A stretch of 64,000 nucleotides of DNA from Limanda limanda (GCF_963576545.1 NC_083646.1:22671989-22735988); one strand, 5' to 3'; numbered from the stretch's first letter, positions 39,990 through 52,739 are shown. Translations and numbers: made by a program. Notes: generated by a model not told the origin, from the sequence alone.

Positions 39990-40325
39990 GTATCCATCTG
40001 ATCCATCTATACTCCATTATCTATTCCACGTATCCTTTGAGTGTCACAGGACACTGGAGCCAATCCCAGCTGACATTGGGAAACAGCTGACCACCTGCCC
40101 AAGCATAGTGCACCCTGTGTTGACACGTAGAGACAAACAACCGTTCAAACCAACGGGGAATGCAGAGTCCCAAAATAGCCTTAGCTGCATTTCTTTTGAC
40201 CCTGAGAGGTTGCTGGTGTACCCAGAGAAAACCCACACAGAGGACATGCAAAGTCCAAACAGAAAGGCCAACAGGATTGAAGTCAGAGACTTGTTTCTGT
40301 GAGAACAGCTGGGCCACCCTCACAG
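39990..40325 (+). repeat. Teleost interspersed repeat, family B copy 2
   Basis: The most complete copy. It opens with ATCCATCTATACTCCATTAT, then ACTGGAGCCAATCCCAGCTG, GAGACAAACAACCGTTCAAA, GAGAAAACCCACACAGAGGA and CATGCAAAGTCCAAACAGAA, with an end near GCCACCCTCAC. The 104- and 100-codon frames over it are by-products. Confidence 0.85.
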
Positions 40326-41209
40326 TAACAATATCTGGCCTTTGTTAATCAAAAGGTTTACATAAAGTTTTTTGTTCTAGACATTTTTGTGTCTGGCTCG
40401 TTATTATCAATGACTGCAGAGGATTGCCCCACTTGTTCAAACCAGTTTAAACAAAACAATGTAAACAGGCGGGCGTTCAGTTGAGCCAAACCAAACAATT
40501 AAGCTCTGCCGGCAATTATTAGAAGTGATAGTTACATGTCAAGACACAAGTTCCACTTTCTTCTTTCTGTTTCTCTTCTGCCTCCAACACTATATCGCTT
40601 TCATTCTTTTGGTTGTACTTGGGTCTTAACAATCTCATACAATCTAAACATATCCCGGATGGAAGTTTGACCTCATACAGGCTGGAGTCAGTTCAGATTT
40701 CACATTTTACATTTAAGTGAGAATTAACGAATAGATTTGTTTTGGGAGGAAATTGTTAAACCTTAAACACATATTATAGATAAAGTGCAGTATATTGATT
40801 TTTTTTCGTCGATAATTATGGCAAGAAATTAGGGTTTACAAGCATCCCTCTATAACAGCAACTCTTCAAAGTCTGACAAAGAGTGTCAGCGGGACATGCT
40901 TCAGACATAATGATAGTTTTTAATGAAAATATATTGTCTATTGCAATATAAGGCTTAAGCAGCAAGTGCAATAATTGGGTTAGGGTTGTGCTATAATTTC
41001 AGATACATACCAATCCTTCCCATCCGTTAAAGTGGCCAATTATGTTCAGTGGAACGTAACAAGAAGAAGATGTTAAAGATGTCTATCTTTCCCTCTTTTT
41101 TACCACTGTCCACTTTTCTACTATCAATGCTCTAACCTGAAAAAAAGCAAACACTCCAAAAGCTTGTGTAAGTGACGCTGTTCAAACATGATGAGCTGTC
41201 ATGGTTTTG
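40326..41209. other. Intergenic, no gene recognised
   Basis: AT-rich unique-looking sequence without open frames of note. Confidence 0.5.
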
Positions 41210-41735
41210 TCTTTTGAGTGTTAAGTTTACGCCTCCTTTTGAAAAGTGTTTTCAGTTTATTAGTACCTCCTTGTGTTTCATGTAAATCCTTGTGTTTATG
41301 TTTGTATGTGTTGTTGTTGTTTCTGTTTCTGATTTTCCCACTCCCTGTGTTTTCTTTCTTCCCTTCCTGTCTTTGTGATTGCCTGCACCAGTCCTCATTC
41401 CACCTGTGTTACATTGCCCCTGCCTTCCCTGTATGTATATAGGTCTCTGTGCTTCTCGTTGTCGTTATTTTTTGTCTTTATGTCTGTCTTACTGCCTGCC
41501 GTAATCTCCTGTCCTGTCTTTATGCTCCATCTCCTGTGCGCGTGTCCCCTGCTTCTTCTGATCTTCTCATACGCTTCCAGTGTTTTCCCCTGTGTGCTTT
41601 TAGTACTTTCAGTTTTTGACTTTTTGAGATTCTCCTGTTTGTTGTTTTTTCAGTTGGCCATTAAAAGGACACCTTTTGTTAAACTCTGTATCCTGGGTCC
41701 ACTTGCCTAACTGAACCTGACATGAGCCGAGCATT
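41210..41735 (+). repeat. Probable retroelement 3' end (pyrimidine-rich)
   Basis: A CT/GT-rich block (TCCTTGTGTTT, CCCTTCCTGTCTTTGTGA, CTGTCTTTATGCTCC) ends in GCCATTAAAAGGACACCTTT, ATCCTGGGTCCACTTGCC and TGAACCTGACATGAG. This is the usual pattern of a teleost retroelement tail in which a TTAAAAG-type stretch precedes CTGGGTCC and CTGACA. The two open frames (74 and 111 codons) are Leu/Cys/Ser-rich by composition. The family is uncertain. Confidence 0.5.
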
Positions 41736-44444
41736 GTTTGGGAACATATGGAGATTTTTATTCAGAAGGAATCACACTGATTATACATTCTGATCATTTC
41801 CACTACAACAGTATACTCACTCATTACATTTCACACATAGTAGCCAAACCAGACTCCCAATCGAACACTAAATAGGCCTACCACTCTTTCTTTTTCTTCA
41901 TATAGCAAGAGTGCCGTCCCAACTCTACCGTTCTTTTATTTCTTCATCATGACGGAGGGAAATGGTGGAGCCTGATTTGCATGTGCAAACCTGGCTTGCA
42001 TTCAAGACACTGTATGTGCTCTCAGCTTGTGAGTCACAAACTGAAAACCCACATCTTCTTTCGCCTTCCACACACAACACACAGTTGTTCTATTAACATG
42101 TTTGCCTTTGAAATGGTCCAGGGTCAGGCCCCCTGTTGATATTAAGACCCTTCAAATCAGTGGTGCTGGTGCCCGATTGGCACGCTCCACTGCCCTGAAA
42201 CCAAAGCCTGAGCGCCGCAGCCTCGTGTGCTCCCATGCTCGGTTGTGAAACGCATGATTATGCAAACGGGCTGTTTACCCTGGATTACAATCAATATCTA
42301 GGTGCCCTGTGAGATTTGTATTAAAGCGAGCGGCAGCAGGAGGTTTTACTCTGTGAAGTGGGCAACGGCTGGGTGGAACAGCAAGCAAGACTGTGAGTGC
42401 CAGATAAAAGATGAATTATAGATATCCAGCCCCAGGGCTAAACGTGGAGGTGGGTGGGGTGGGGGTACTGCTGCGTGGTGGGGGGAGGCAGTGCATGTCT
42501 TCAGTCATAACTCTCAGTGGTGGAGCTGAAAAGGTGAAAAGGTGGGCATGAGTGTAGAAAGCAGATAAATTATAGGATGCGTCTTTTTAGGTAAGGAGAG
42601 ATGCAGATGCATGGCTCATTTATCATGCTGTGAATTATGAAAAAAAAAAGGTTCAAGAGGCTGAGATGTGTCAGGGACAAGGATTTTCTCCAGTAGAACA
42701 GAATTACGATTTGGAGCTGCTCAACTTCAAACACATCGCAATACCTCAGAGAATGACGGGCATGTAATTTCAACACTGTGTTAGATGTGCTGGCTCCAAC
42801 TCTGATGCTGTAGCTGTGCAAAAGTTGTTAAATGTATACCAGCTATTAGAATGACATGAGTTGCACTGAGCTCTGCACAGGATGGTGCAGTCCGAAATTC
42901 CCAGGTGAACTTCCATAACTCCTTTTATGAGTCTTTGATATTTTTGCAGGCCCTTACAGCCGAGGCAATTACTAAAATTCATCAGCAAGCCTCAGTGATG
43001 TGATACTCCTGCAAGTAATGTATTTTATCAGACTATTGTATTTTATGTGTACTACAGATGTTTGCTTTGATATGGTGTGGGTAGAAAAAATGAACGTGCA
43101 TTTTTCTCATCTGCCGTTAGCATGCATTAATGTTCAGAGCTCAGTGAACAACCCCCCAAATCTGGCATTTTAATAAATAATTCTCTATATGAAGAAATTG
43201 TTTATATTCAACATCCATATCTGATTCAGCTGAAAATGTTCTACGTCGGGTACAGTCCCAGTTGGCAGTATATTACAGTATAAGTAGCACAGCTCCGTCT
43301 TCATTTGCAGAATAACAAAAACAGGCAATCATAGATACTCAAGATATAACTACACTTCCAATGATTTTCCTTCATGTGCATTTCATAATCAAGAGACCAC
43401 CATTTCAACCAACTAATCAAAATAAACGATTTCCAAATGCAAACTACCTGCAAACGCATTAACTGATGAAATTAAAATGACTACTCCTTCTGTTTAGGAG
43501 GAGTTAGTTTAATATTTCTGACATGTTGAGCTAACTTATTGTTTCACAATTTTTTGCATTACGCAATACTGCATGTCAACCAAAGGGCTGTTATCCTGGC
43601 CTATGGTAAACTGTTATTGTATGGTAATATTGTACTTTGCATACTCTATGCATATTATTTCATTTTGATTCAATTAAAAATAATATTTTCTGCCGCTATT
43701 TTGGGTCAGGCACAGTAACAGTCTACTATCTTTTACACCTATACACATATCTTTCCCTATGTGGTATTCTCACTGGTGTATTGTGTTTCTCTCCAACGTC
43801 TGTGAAATGTAAGCCAAAGCTTCACGGCACCTCTTTATTTTAGCCCTGCTTTTCTTTCACCCTGTAGGCCCTGTCTCTTCCACACTTCCACAGTGTTGGC
43901 CGATCTGGTTCTCAGAACCCAGATCCTCTCTCTGGGGCCGGGCTGTCAAAGTGAACTGAGCCCTAGCTCCACTTCTTTCTCCCTGAGAAAGCTGGAAACT
44001 CATTGAACACAGCAAGAATGGCTGGAGAGTCTAAAAACATGATTACTGAAATAGAAGTCCAGATTTACTTTTACTTACACAAAGGTGAAATTCAATGGGC
44101 TGCTGCTGTCGGAGCAAAAGTTTGAAAATGTGTCCTTGTGAATCAGTCAGTCATCTGTTAGTCATACAGTCCATGTTTGGAAGGTTTTATGGAAAAAGCA
44201 ATTTAATCTAACAGTTCATTCTTTAGAATTAGATTATTCGGATGTCCATGGTCCAAAGAATTTTCAACACATATATTTATTGATGGATAGTGTTCAATCG
44301 ATCAAATCCTGTTGAAGGAACATCTTTACCCCTTTTCCACCGAAGTGAAACAACTGTTGGAGCTGGTCAGGAACTGGTTCAACTCATGAATATATATACA
44401 TACATATATCTGTTACATGTGTTGGTATGTCTTGTCTTTAGGCG
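41736..44444. other. Intergenic with a candidate regulatory block
   Basis: No gene. The region 41960-42420 stands out as low-repeat and of mixed composition, with an exact POU octamer; see its own entry. A G-rich run GGGTGGGGTGGGGG lies at about 42453-42466. Confidence 0.4.
41960..42420. promoter_or_regulatory. Candidate non-coding regulatory block
   Basis: Contains an exact octamer ATTTGCAT (41975-41982), an ATGCAAAC near 42260-42267, and TTACAATCAATATC at 42286-42299. Composition is balanced, with no recognised repeat and no long frame. Octamers bind POU factors and are frequent in developmental enhancers, but one can also occur by chance in this length. Conservation was not tested. Confidence 0.25.
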
Positions 44445-44700
44445 TTGGAGTTTGAGGGTCCTTCGGTTGTACAAGCTGTTCCTAGGTATGCACTTTTTTG
44501 GACAGAGGCTTCCGATGTTGTACCGGGAAACTGCTGGAGCTACTCTCCCAGTTTGGGGGTCACAGCCCCTAATTCTCCCACTACCATGGGGATCACATTG
44601 CATTTCACCTTCCACATCTGTTCCAGTTGTTCTTCCATTCCTTGGTACTTCTCAATCTGCTAGGATTGCCACATCTATCACTAATGCAGTTTTTTGTTCT
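44445..44700 (-). pseudogene. Non-LTR retrotransposon C-terminal fragment (R4/Rex6-like?)
   Basis: Minus-strand translation gives VIDVAI, then after a small shift EKYQGMEEQLEQMWKVKCNV, then IPMVVGELGAVTPKLGE, a TAG stop, and LQQFPGTTSEASVQKSAYLG-T-A. This matches the common tail of fish non-LTR polyproteins (LIDVAIP...EKL.KY..L..E..RMW.VK..V.PVVIGALG...P.L..WL..IPG...E...QK.A.LGTA), recalled from memory. That tail belongs, I think, to elements with a restriction-like endonuclease such as R4/Rex6. The stop and the frameshift make it a dead copy. The plus-strand 159-codon frame over it is an antisense by-product that runs into the AT repeat. Confidence 0.75.
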
Positions 44701-44710
44701 TTGACCAATG

Positions 44711-44739
44711 ATATATATATATATATATATATATATATT
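44711..44739. repeat. (AT)n microsatellite
   Basis: About 14 AT units, right after the retrotransposon fragment. Confidence 0.97.
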
Positions 44740-46627
44740 CTCTTTCTTTGTTGTCAAAGGGCTTTGTAAATTATTATTTATTATCATTATTTATTTTTAC
44801 ATGAAATCACAGTCCCACACTTGCACTGTCTGAAACAGATATGTGTCGGTTGTCTCTGCACACAGTTGAAGCAGCTCTCTTTAAACAGGAGTAAATAGTA
44901 ATTGACAAGGAAACATGATATTGTGGCTCTTCAGCCCAGTAATCCCAGTTGACCGCATCCCTCGGGCCGTTCGTCTGTCTTCCCAGTCACTTTAAGCTTT
45001 GGCTTTGTGTAACTCGGACCTTCAGGGTTGCAACACACACCAACCCTGCTGGCATTGTGGGCAAAGAGAAGAAGGATGTGTTCTTTCCATCTGTTTTGAT
45101 TTAACAATGCACAGCCCAACCAGCTTCATGTCATAAACATAAGCAGGATGCATTTCACTTATTCCCTATAGCACGCAGTGGTAAATTTGATATATTTAAC
45201 AATCTAAATGGATCATGTCGCCGGTCGAAAATTGCAACATACAGCATGTGAAACGGGAGAAAAACAGTTACAGTTGCTCAAATTTGGGGCTTGCCCATTG
45301 CTGATTCTTGTAAGGCTGAGCCAGGAGTGAAGTAAGTGTACTATGAACCAGTGCATTCACAGAAGAAACATATATTTGGTACAATGCCACAATGAATTTG
45401 GGTTTCCGACAGGCTAGTAAAAAGGAACCCATGGGCCAACGTTACAACACCCACCAGTTATGCATAAGGGCAGCCAAACTGGAATATCAGGAGGAGGCTA
45501 GCATTACATTTACATTTTTAATGCAGATTAACCTGCTGTAGACTGACTCAATGTGTTCTCAGTTGTTACAGTGTGGATCTGTTGTAAATCAAAAGGTGAC
45601 ACTAATAACACACTTATAATCAGTGGTGGTGATACCTCTGCTGAGTGACGTGAAAGCCCTCAGTTTTGTTTTGTTTTTGAGTTAGTTATCCAGCCGAGGA
45701 TTTGTCAGGGAAGTACAATGGCTCTTCGCTTGCCTTCGTTTTGTTTAATGTCCTCTGAGGTTTTAGTTTTTCTTAGTTATGGGGTGTTTTACTTTCGGGA
45801 ACCAGGCGGTCTCAGCATTCCACATAAGACAATCACCATATTGGAATTTTTGTGCAAGAAAAAATATAGGCTGAGGCAACAGTAGGGCTGCTAGTGTTCT
45901 GGCAATAACTAGCATGTTGCCAAATTGCATGTTTTTAACAAATGCTGATAATTTGACCAGACGATCAAATATTTGGGGTTGACGTCTGCACCATGTGTCT
46001 CCTCCGTCTGTGTGTGTGGGGAGGGGTGATGCACACACACTGAGCGGAAAGAAACTCCAACATTAATGACACAAAAAGACTTTTCACATTTTACCGAAAT
46101 TAAATGAGGACTTTATACTTTTACCAACCCCGGATTCTGGTGTTACAAATAGCTCAGGACTTCTCTGGAGAGTTTGCTCTTATTAAGGCACACTCGTACT
46201 GGGCTTGTCTGTTTCTAAACAGACATTAATGATGGTGTGGTTGCTAAACAGGGAGTGGCAGTGAGTGAGTGAGTGAGTGCAGACTAACGTAGGAGCCAGT
46301 TGTTACCAATTCTCATAGTTTTTCCATGTATTGTATGTATTATCTAAACTCTTGCAGCTGCCACAGTTGTATATGTCCACATCCACAATCACTAATGAAG
46401 ACGTACTCATATAATCTACACACACACTTAGTGTAAGTATGGGATGTTTATACACATACAGCTTTACAGTGGATTGCAATGTAGTGTAAATCAGATCTGC
46501 AGTGGCAGCCCATGTTGTGAATTACAGAATGCTATGATTAGGTGCAATACAGCCTGGACAAGAACAAGGAGACAGTCAAATGTAGAAACAGATGGGATCT
46601 CCGTCATATCTCCCTCTTACACAATCG

Positions 46628-46629
<2 letters not shown>
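44740..46629. other. Intergenic, no gene recognised
   Basis: A short GTGA tandem run lies at 46259-46279. Minus-strand frame 45763-46038 (91 codons) has no motif. Confidence 0.45.

Positions 46630-46667
<38 letters not shown>
46630..46667. repeat. (CA)n microsatellite
   Basis: About 18 CA units ending in CGCACTGACGCAC. Confidence 0.97.
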
Positions 46668-46670
<3 letters not shown>

Positions 46671-47289
46671 TGACGCACATCGCCTAAGACACAGCCTTAA
46701 TCCTTTAACTATCATGAACTCATGGTTTCCTTCCCCACAGGCCGACCACAGCCGGACCTTCGTCTCCCAGCTAATTGTGAACATGTGTCTCACTCAGGGG
46801 CTGAGGCCCAGCACTACACAAAATATGATCTGTTAAAAATCATGGCAGCAATTTCCACGCAGCAGTGGAAGACCAAATATCCTATTGTTTATGTGATTTA
46901 TATGTTTTCATGTGAAACAGGCTAAAGGAAGAATGCTGAAACTCAGTGGAATTATGCTTAACTGCTTTAAGGCAACAGTTGTAGTATCAGCATTTGTGTA
47001 TTTATTGTCAGTTTAGTGTGGATACAGAAGATTGCAGATTAAAATAGTACATTGAACCCCAGACGCTCTTGAGGACAGGCCACACATGCTGAAAGATTTT
47101 CTAACCATTTTATTTCCAGAAATTGTCATGATCATTTTCACCATTAAAAAAAACTGTTTGAACTCATCAGCATGCAGCTTTTTGTGAACTGCCACCTCTC
47201 CCACAGTGATCACTGGACTAAAGAGAAAAAGATCTAAAGGAGAACAGAAGAAAAAGATTATAATAAAAAAGATTATAACAGTAATAGAA
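46668..47289. other. Intergenic with an isolated acceptor-like site
   Basis: TTTCCTTCCCCACAG/GCCGACC at 46726-46747 is a good 3' splice site consensus and is followed by ~95 open bases in two frames. No matching donor or protein family was seen. Confidence 0.3.
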
Positions 47290-47620
47290 TACTCTAATGT
47301 CAACATGTTAACATGAACATGTTCACAATGCTAAAACTCCTGTTTACAGCATTCATCATCTTAGTTTAGCATGCTCACATTTGCAGATGGACACCACAAC
47401 AAAGAATGGCATTTCAGATAACAGTACAAATTGACATATCGAAAAGTCCGAGGATAATGGAAAAAAATGATTATGAGACATTTCACACAAAAGATACATA
47501 TATGTCACCTTTAGTGCAAGTATAGGAAACCTCTAAAGATGACCAAAATCAATGGAATGTCTTTACCAAATTTCATGGAAGCAATCATTTATCCAGTCAA
47601 CTGACCAGTCTTTGGCACTA
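47290..47620. repeat. Probable teleost interspersed repeat
   Basis: ATGTCAACATGTTAACATGA, TTAGTTTAGCATGCTCACAT and, further on, ACCAAATTTCATGGAAGCAA with TTTATCCAGTCAACTGACCA resemble a decayed copy of the fish repeat with GTTAGCATGCTAACA and CAAAATTTCATGGCAATCC phrases. Confidence 0.45.
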
Positions 47621-49477
47621 GACTTTAAATTCTAAACTCCTAGATAACAGAGCCAAATTCTCTTCAATTCAGGACCTGTTTTTTGTCTTTACTTTGTGCT
47701 GTTTGTTTCTTGTGTTGAAAGTCTCTTCCCTAAACCTTATACAGGAATATACAGGAAAAATAGCTGAAATTCACTTACATAATCGTAATCTGTGAATAAA
47801 TATACTGTAGCGCTAATGAGAACCAGGGGAGGCGAAGAAGAATTATCAGGAGAATAATCTGCTGAAGTTTTGTGTGAGTTACTCGGCTTGTTTTAGTACC
47901 ATGCCCTATGTGGCTATCGTGAAAAACAGTTATGGTTGCACCAATTCAAAGAGAGTTTAGGAAACATACTCTCAACAAACATTTAGACAGATTACAGATG
48001 CTATGTTCATGTCACCAATAGTATTGTAAGCTAGCACCATTACTAAATAAATGCAGTCATTCTTAAACAGTTTTCAAACACAAAATGGGGTTTCCAAACA
48101 CAATGCAAAAGTGCAACACTACACATATATTTACCCACTATTTCTTATGGTTTACACTCCAGAGGTTTTAGCTTGCGTCAAACTGTGAAAATCCATTGTG
48201 ACCCAAACCTAGCATTCAGTGAAGTGCAAATTTAATTGTGTCTGAAAAGGCCATAACACACAACAATAGCAGAAGAGATACATGGGGTGAGAGCGATACA
48301 CAATTGGTGAGCAGCTCCTTTTCCCCTTTGTTCAAAGCAAGGGCCTCACTTGAGCCTCAGGCTATGAAAATTGCGAAAATTAATTGTACCATTAGTTTGC
48401 ACTCGCCACTGCACTTGTTCCCTGTTTCGCTGAAATAAAGCCCTCAGTCTGAATTCCACAGTTTTTTATTCTCCAATTTTTTGTTCCAGGTTTTGCTTTC
48501 TAGGTCAGTTTGATGTTGCCTTGGGGTGATGGTGTGTAAATAGGAGCAGTTGTCTGTTTTGATATTGACCTGAGGTCCTGTGGGAGCTTCTTTCTCTGTT
48601 CTTCACTGAGATCCCAGGTGACCCAATCATTTCTCTCCATGCTGGGGCTGCAGGGGCTGTTCTTGTTGTTCAAATGGAGATGGAGCAGTTGTAGCATGTG
48701 ACTTGGCCCAGAAGAGTTGATTCTGACTTACCCCACAGCATAGCTGTATGTTGAAAGAGAAAACAACATGGCTGTATGTTGAAAGAGAAAACAACATGGC
48801 TGTATGTTGAAAGAGACCACCCTACTGCTGCAAGTTCATTCAACACCTTCGTCTCCAACAAGTAGAGAAAGTACAGCCAGGTGAGGGAGATGGAGTGAAG
48901 GAGAACATTTTGTGTAGTTGAGATACTTGAGGGTCGTCTTTATCAAATGAAATTTCATCTGTATCTTACCTACAGCAGCTGTTTGAGATGTATGGCCGTG
49001 TGATGAGGGTTGAATTTAATTTCACAGATTCAAACTGTGAGAGGAGATGCGTTCGTTCTCCATCACCATGATTTATTTATTGTGGGAATCTGAGGAGAGC
49101 TTACCGAATAGACTCATTAAACTTCTGAGAAAACTGTAGCAGGGTCAAAACAGACAGCAACAAACACATTTTTCCTCCAATAGAGACTGAGCTTAAATAA
49201 GTCAGGACCAGACACAAAACACAACTAACTGTAACTGAACAACTAAATATATAAAAATGTCATCATCTGAATGACCTAGATATAGCCTGATATTCTGCTC
49301 CAAACTAAACTGAGCAGTTCCAATAATAATGGCTAAAGCTGGCAAGGTAAACACAAGAAGTGTCAGAGAGAAAAGCCAGTTTTTAAGAATTCACTCTCTG
49401 GACTAATCCTGAGGTGGGGGGGCTCTCACAGTGTCATTCCATGCTCTGAGTGTTTGGCCTTGACACCACAGCGTGTC
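47621..49477. other. Intergenic, no gene recognised
   Basis: Holds a 28-bp tandem repeat (separate entry). Otherwise unique-looking. Confidence 0.45.
48739..48817. repeat. Tandem repeat, 28-bp unit, about 2.8 copies
   Basis: GGCTGTATGTTGAAAGAGAA... recurs with starts at 48743, 48771 and 48799. The second and third copies are essentially identical to the first, suggesting a recent duplication. Confidence 0.95.
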
Positions 49478-49660
49478 TGATACAATAGGTAACACTGCCT
49501 TAGCGGGTTATCAACTAACGAAATGGTTGATGGTTTGATCCCAGCTCCTCCAGTCTGCCTGCCGAAGTGTCCTGTGCCAGCAGAGACTTGAACACAGTTC
49601 AAGTAAGCACTTTGAGGGGTGAAGACTAGAAAAGCACAATATAAATGCAGACCAATGATT
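49478..49660 (+). repeat. Teleost interspersed repeat, family C copy 2 (opposite orientation)
   Basis: GGTTGATGGTTTGATCCCAG, CCGAAGTGTCCTGTGCC, AAGCACTTTGAGGGGTGAAG and GACTAGAAAAGCACAATATA follow the order of the family in the reverse sense to the 35.8 and 63.0 kb copies (compare CTTCTCTAGTC at 35.8 kb). Confidence 0.6.
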
Positions 49661-49829
49661 TCCTATTTTCAAAATTCACCATTAAAACGTCCTCTGGGGG
49701 GCACATAGGTGAATCACTGGAACAAGTTGAGTATTAACAGGAGCAAAAACATGTTTTCTCATATAGTGCTGCTACATCCACACTTCTATGTTTAAGCCTA
49801 AACCAAAGCCTATAATGGCCAACTTCAAA

Positions 49830-50130
49830 ACTTCCATCATAGAGTCCATCCTCACCTCCTTAATCACTGTATAACCTGGACATGAACTCTTAGAGCCACT
49901 CCTCCTCTGGTGGGGGGCTGTGGACCATCAGAACCAAAACCTCATCCCCCAACTGCTGCTGGTCTCCCCCATGCTGTTCATACTACATATTTTAATGATC
50001 TTAATCGTTCAGATTGCACAACCCTTTTCTATTGTTTAAAACATGTCGCGCAATACATATTTATGCTTGTACAGAACACACCACAGCAGATCCCCAGTAT
50101 GTATAAACCCTGATACTGATTCTTATTCTG
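49830..50130 (+). pseudogene. LINE 3' end fragment
   Basis: The frame from 49830 reads IIESILTSLITV then stop. Shortly after, GHELLEPLL is followed in another frame by GLWTIRTKTSS. Intact fish elements have SVIESILT..ITVW...GH.LFE.LPSGRRLR.I.TKT (from memory), so about 60 codons between the two blocks are deleted. The untranslated tail (to about 50130) resembles the usual LINE 3' region. Decayed and non-functional. Confidence 0.65.
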
Positions 50131-51823
50131 ATTTTAGTTTTAAGAGCTTTAAATCATTGTTGCTTCGTTTACACCAGGTATCCACGCCCCTCAAGAGCTT
50201 TTGAGCATCGCAAATGCTGCTGAACCTGTTTCAGTTTGAAAAGTACGGGACTGCATTTTTATTCTGGACAGGCAGACACAGAGATGTTTAGAAATGATGA
50301 CACAGTCACCCACATTCTTTCTCTATCATATATCCCTCATGCTCTGCTGACCCAGCGGTCAGGGGCACATGGGATGGGGGAGACTGGGATTGTGGACGAC
50401 CTTCTTCCCTTACTGAGCCACGGACACCATCAGTTTTAATTCGTCTCCACCCACTCCATAATCGTGGCTCCCAAAAAATTAGATCCCTGATCTCACTCTT
50501 CACTGCCGCTGTTCCTCGTAGGTATATTTTTCTGTAACCAAGCAACCAACTGCGGAGTGGACATGTGCTTCCTGTTTACATCAGTTTACACATGAGCGTA
50601 AATGAATGGTTGTGTTATATATGGGGTATGACACAGAGTGAACATTCCATCCAAACGCTGGTCTGGATAAGGATCCTAATCTACATTTTATGACCATTTA
50701 TATATAGACTACACAGGCACAGGCAAGCTATGGATGCAGCCTATGGATCCTGTCTGACTTCTAGCTGATACAAAGGACGTTGCATTTCCTGCAAGAGCAT
50801 TGCCCCCCCCTTTCCTGTTCTTACTGTTTTCACTTGAGCATCTTATTTGACGTTTGATTGACTCAATTTGTGCTGAGAACGGTGACTTCCTGACTTGTTT
50901 CAGAAGCATAAAGTGCTGAAGGGAGCAAGAACAATACAAATTTGAAGGATATTAATATAAGTGACAGGTACAAAACTAATTTTAGCGAGATCTAAAAATA
51001 AAGCTGGGAGGTAAATAGCTTAATGCAGGAGGCAGTTTCACCGATAACACTGTTGTAAAGCAAACTGCAGCCAAACATCACGGCGCCTCATTTGACCCAT
51101 GTCAAGTGTCACATAAGCACCAATAGGAAGCATTGAAGTGATGTGAACATTTTCCCAGCAGCTACTCAGCTTGTTGCTGATTACACCAGACATTTTACAA
51201 GAAAAAGACACACATCGGCTCAGTATCTGTGAGCTCCCACGCTGATGTTTAAAAGCCGGGAAGCCGGACTCTTGTGCTGCACTCGGTGTATGTAGATGAG
51301 TGTTGATTCCATCTTTATCAGACAGAATTTGCATAAATGTCGTCAGGTTCTCCGATAGGCATTCAGGTCAAATCCAACATATCGTCAAATAGGTGCTCTT
51401 GCTTTGACAACGAATCCTCCCGCCATGTCAGTCAACTCTCCTCTCGTCACGTGATAAGACCGAAAAACTAAATGGATGTGGTGCCGCTATACAAGTTGTG
51501 TGATTGGTGTGTGTCTGAACCACATGTAGCACGAGGCGACAAGGCTGGAAATAGAAGAGTGGTGTAGCTGCGGCTGGTGTGGGGGTTGTACATAAAAAAT
51601 AATAGGGGAGGCTGTGTAGATGTGCACTGTTCGGCAGCGGTGTGCTGTGGCCTTAGCCTTAATTCATCCTTCTCTTTCTTTGGCACAAATTTGGTACATA
51701 TGGTAATAGATGGAGCCTGCTTTGACATACTTGCAATTATTGAATAAACTGGATGCATGCTACAAGCGGCATCTTTTACACATCTGTCCATCCAGGGAGA
51801 GGGATCCCTCCCTTGCAGCTCCC

Positions 51824-51824
<1 letters not shown>
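50131..51824. other. Intergenic, no gene recognised
   Basis: Minus-strand frames at 51038-51334 (98 codons) and 51468-51791 (107 codons) lack motifs. Confidence 0.4.
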
Positions 51825-51916
<92 letters not shown>

Positions 51917-51918
51917 AC

Positions 51919-51970
<52 letters not shown>
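51825..51970. repeat. (GT)n microsatellite with GCGTACGTGC interruption
   Basis: Two pure GT blocks (51825-51913, 51924-51970) around a short GCGTACGTGC insert. Confidence 0.98.
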
Positions 51971-51972
<2 letters not shown>

Positions 51973-52021
51973 TATAGTGTAGTAAGGATTTCAAACTTTC
52001 ACATCACTAAGATCAGAGACA

Positions 52022-52318
52022 GTGATTCAGTTCAATTCTATTAAATGTATATAGAACCAATCACAACATATATTTTCTCAAGGCCCTTTGCATAATAAGG
52101 TTGAGGCCCAAAATTATGATTTAAACATACAATTAGTTCCCACAATGAGCACTTGGTGACCATGGAGAGAATCAAATCCATTTGAAAAAACCTCTAATGG
52201 AACCTGACTCAGTGTGCCACGACCGGTTGGGGTAAGAGAGAGAGAGAAAGAGGGCTGAGGGTGGAAAAGAGCGGATAGAAGAGAGAGAGAGTGTGACTAG
52301 AGAGACACCAGGAACAGT
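52022..52318 (+). repeat. Teleost interspersed repeat, family F
   Basis: Opens with TCAGTTCAATTCTATTAAAT, then CTCAAGGCCCTTTGCATAAT, GAGCACTTGGTGACCATGGA, CTCAGTGTGCCACGACCGGT and TGGGGTAAGAGAGAGAGAGA. The CGACCGGTTGGGGT(G/A)AGAGAG junction is a hallmark I recall from many percomorph genomes. A decayed copy. Confidence 0.8.
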
Positions 52319-52642
52319 TGTGTAACCTTCATATTTAATCTCTGTCAGACTGATTGTTATAATTAGCATGATCTAAAACATCATTCGATTAACCCCTCAT
52401 TTGTCACAACGTGGTATAAATGACATCATGTTAATTGGAGTGCTGAGTCGGGCTCATGAAATGGTTTGAACCACAAGTCCACCTTCCAGATCTCCAGCCT
52501 GCCCCCTCAGTTAGAATATGGAAAGCTGATTTACATTCCTCCATCCTGCGGGAAGAGCTGCAGGGGTGAGGCAGTAGAGAGGATTCTAGCTGTCTCTGTC
52601 CCTGTCCTCATTAGTGCAGAGCTGGTACCCCCACCACCCTCC

Positions 52643-52716
52643 CTTCTCTCTCTCCTTCTCTCTCTCTCCCCCACACACACACACATGCACATATACACAC
52701 ACACACACACACACAA
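52643..52716. repeat. Compound (CT)n/(CA)n microsatellite
   Basis: CTCTCTCT-rich stretch followed by two CA blocks separated by TGCACATAT. Confidence 0.95.
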
Positions 52717-52739
52717 TCTCCAGCTCTAAACAGGCTGAC

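Noticed and set aside
41375..41710. 111-codon Leu/Cys-rich frame that resembles a membrane protein
   Set aside because: Pyrimidine-rich retroelement tail; hydrophobicity follows from composition.
44290..44769. 159-codon plus-strand frame
   Set aside because: Antisense to the retrotransposon fragment and ends in an AT repeat.
48739..48817. Possible CRISPR array (28-bp direct repeats)
   Set aside because: Units are contiguous with no spacers and the genome is eukaryotic.
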